From SAR116 cluster bacterium (GTDB lineage: Bacteria > Pseudomonadota > Alphaproteobacteria > Puniceispirillales > Puniceispirillaceae), in contig NYTO01000084.1 of the NCBI GenBank assembly GCA_002683535.1, forward strand, positions 1 to 5,111: a DNA stretch of 5,111 nt. Reading direction: 5' to 3'. The notes below the pieces were generated by a model that was not told where the DNA came from, searched no databases, and was given only the letters and a program-made list of their open reading frames with translations. Numbering within the stretch: position 1 is the stretch's first letter; every line of letters begins with the position of its first letter. A program made the position numbers and the translations under genes. This document shows positions 5,103 to 5,111 of this stretch, one piece after another.

Positions 5103-5111
5103 GTAATTTTC

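Overview
The window looks like a stretch of alphaproteobacterial chromosome of moderate G+C, probably from a free-living (possibly marine, SAR116/Puniceispirillum-like) lineage. That placement is an inference from gene types and base composition only; no marker gene is present. No RNA gene, mobile element, CRISPR array or phage gene was seen. The genes are ordinary housekeeping/catabolic accessory families. The less explained parts are the regulatory intergenic regions and one small unfamiliar protein.

Layout. At 1-107 (minus) is the N-terminus of an SMP-30/gluconolactonase/LRE-family protein that runs off the left edge. Across a 191-bp AT-rich divergent intergenic region (108-298) lies a complete pirin-family bicupin protein (299-1003, plus). 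Convergent to it, 34 bp away, is a winged-helix (MarR-like) transcriptional regulator (1038-1586, minus). The regulator has a good sigma70-type promoter whose -35 element sits inside a perfect 15-bp palindrome, suggesting autoregulation and a nearly leaderless mRNA. Divergent from the regulator is a small 82-aa ORF (1695-1943, plus) of unknown function that I consider a plausible gene.

The right half holds two minus-strand enzyme genes in the same orientation. Upstream is a FOXRED1/DadA-like FAD-dependent oxidoreductase (3774-5000). Downstream, after a 209-bp non-coding gap, is a Cys-type, formylglycine-dependent sulfatase without a signal peptide (2020-3564). The oxidoreductase is preceded by a candidate promoter, a perfect 12-bp palindrome and a second inverted repeat, so it is likely under repressor/activator control.

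Working together (inference): the sulfatase and the DAO-type oxidoreductase could belong to a cytoplasmic catabolic route in which a sulfate (or similar) ester is hydrolysed and an amine or amino-acid-like compound is oxidised. The lactonase-family and pirin genes on the left could belong to a separate sugar/aromatic or redox-related unit. I see no evidence for a wholly new multi-gene system. The most unusual items are the paired operator-like repeats in three separate promoters and the small ORF divergent from the regulator.
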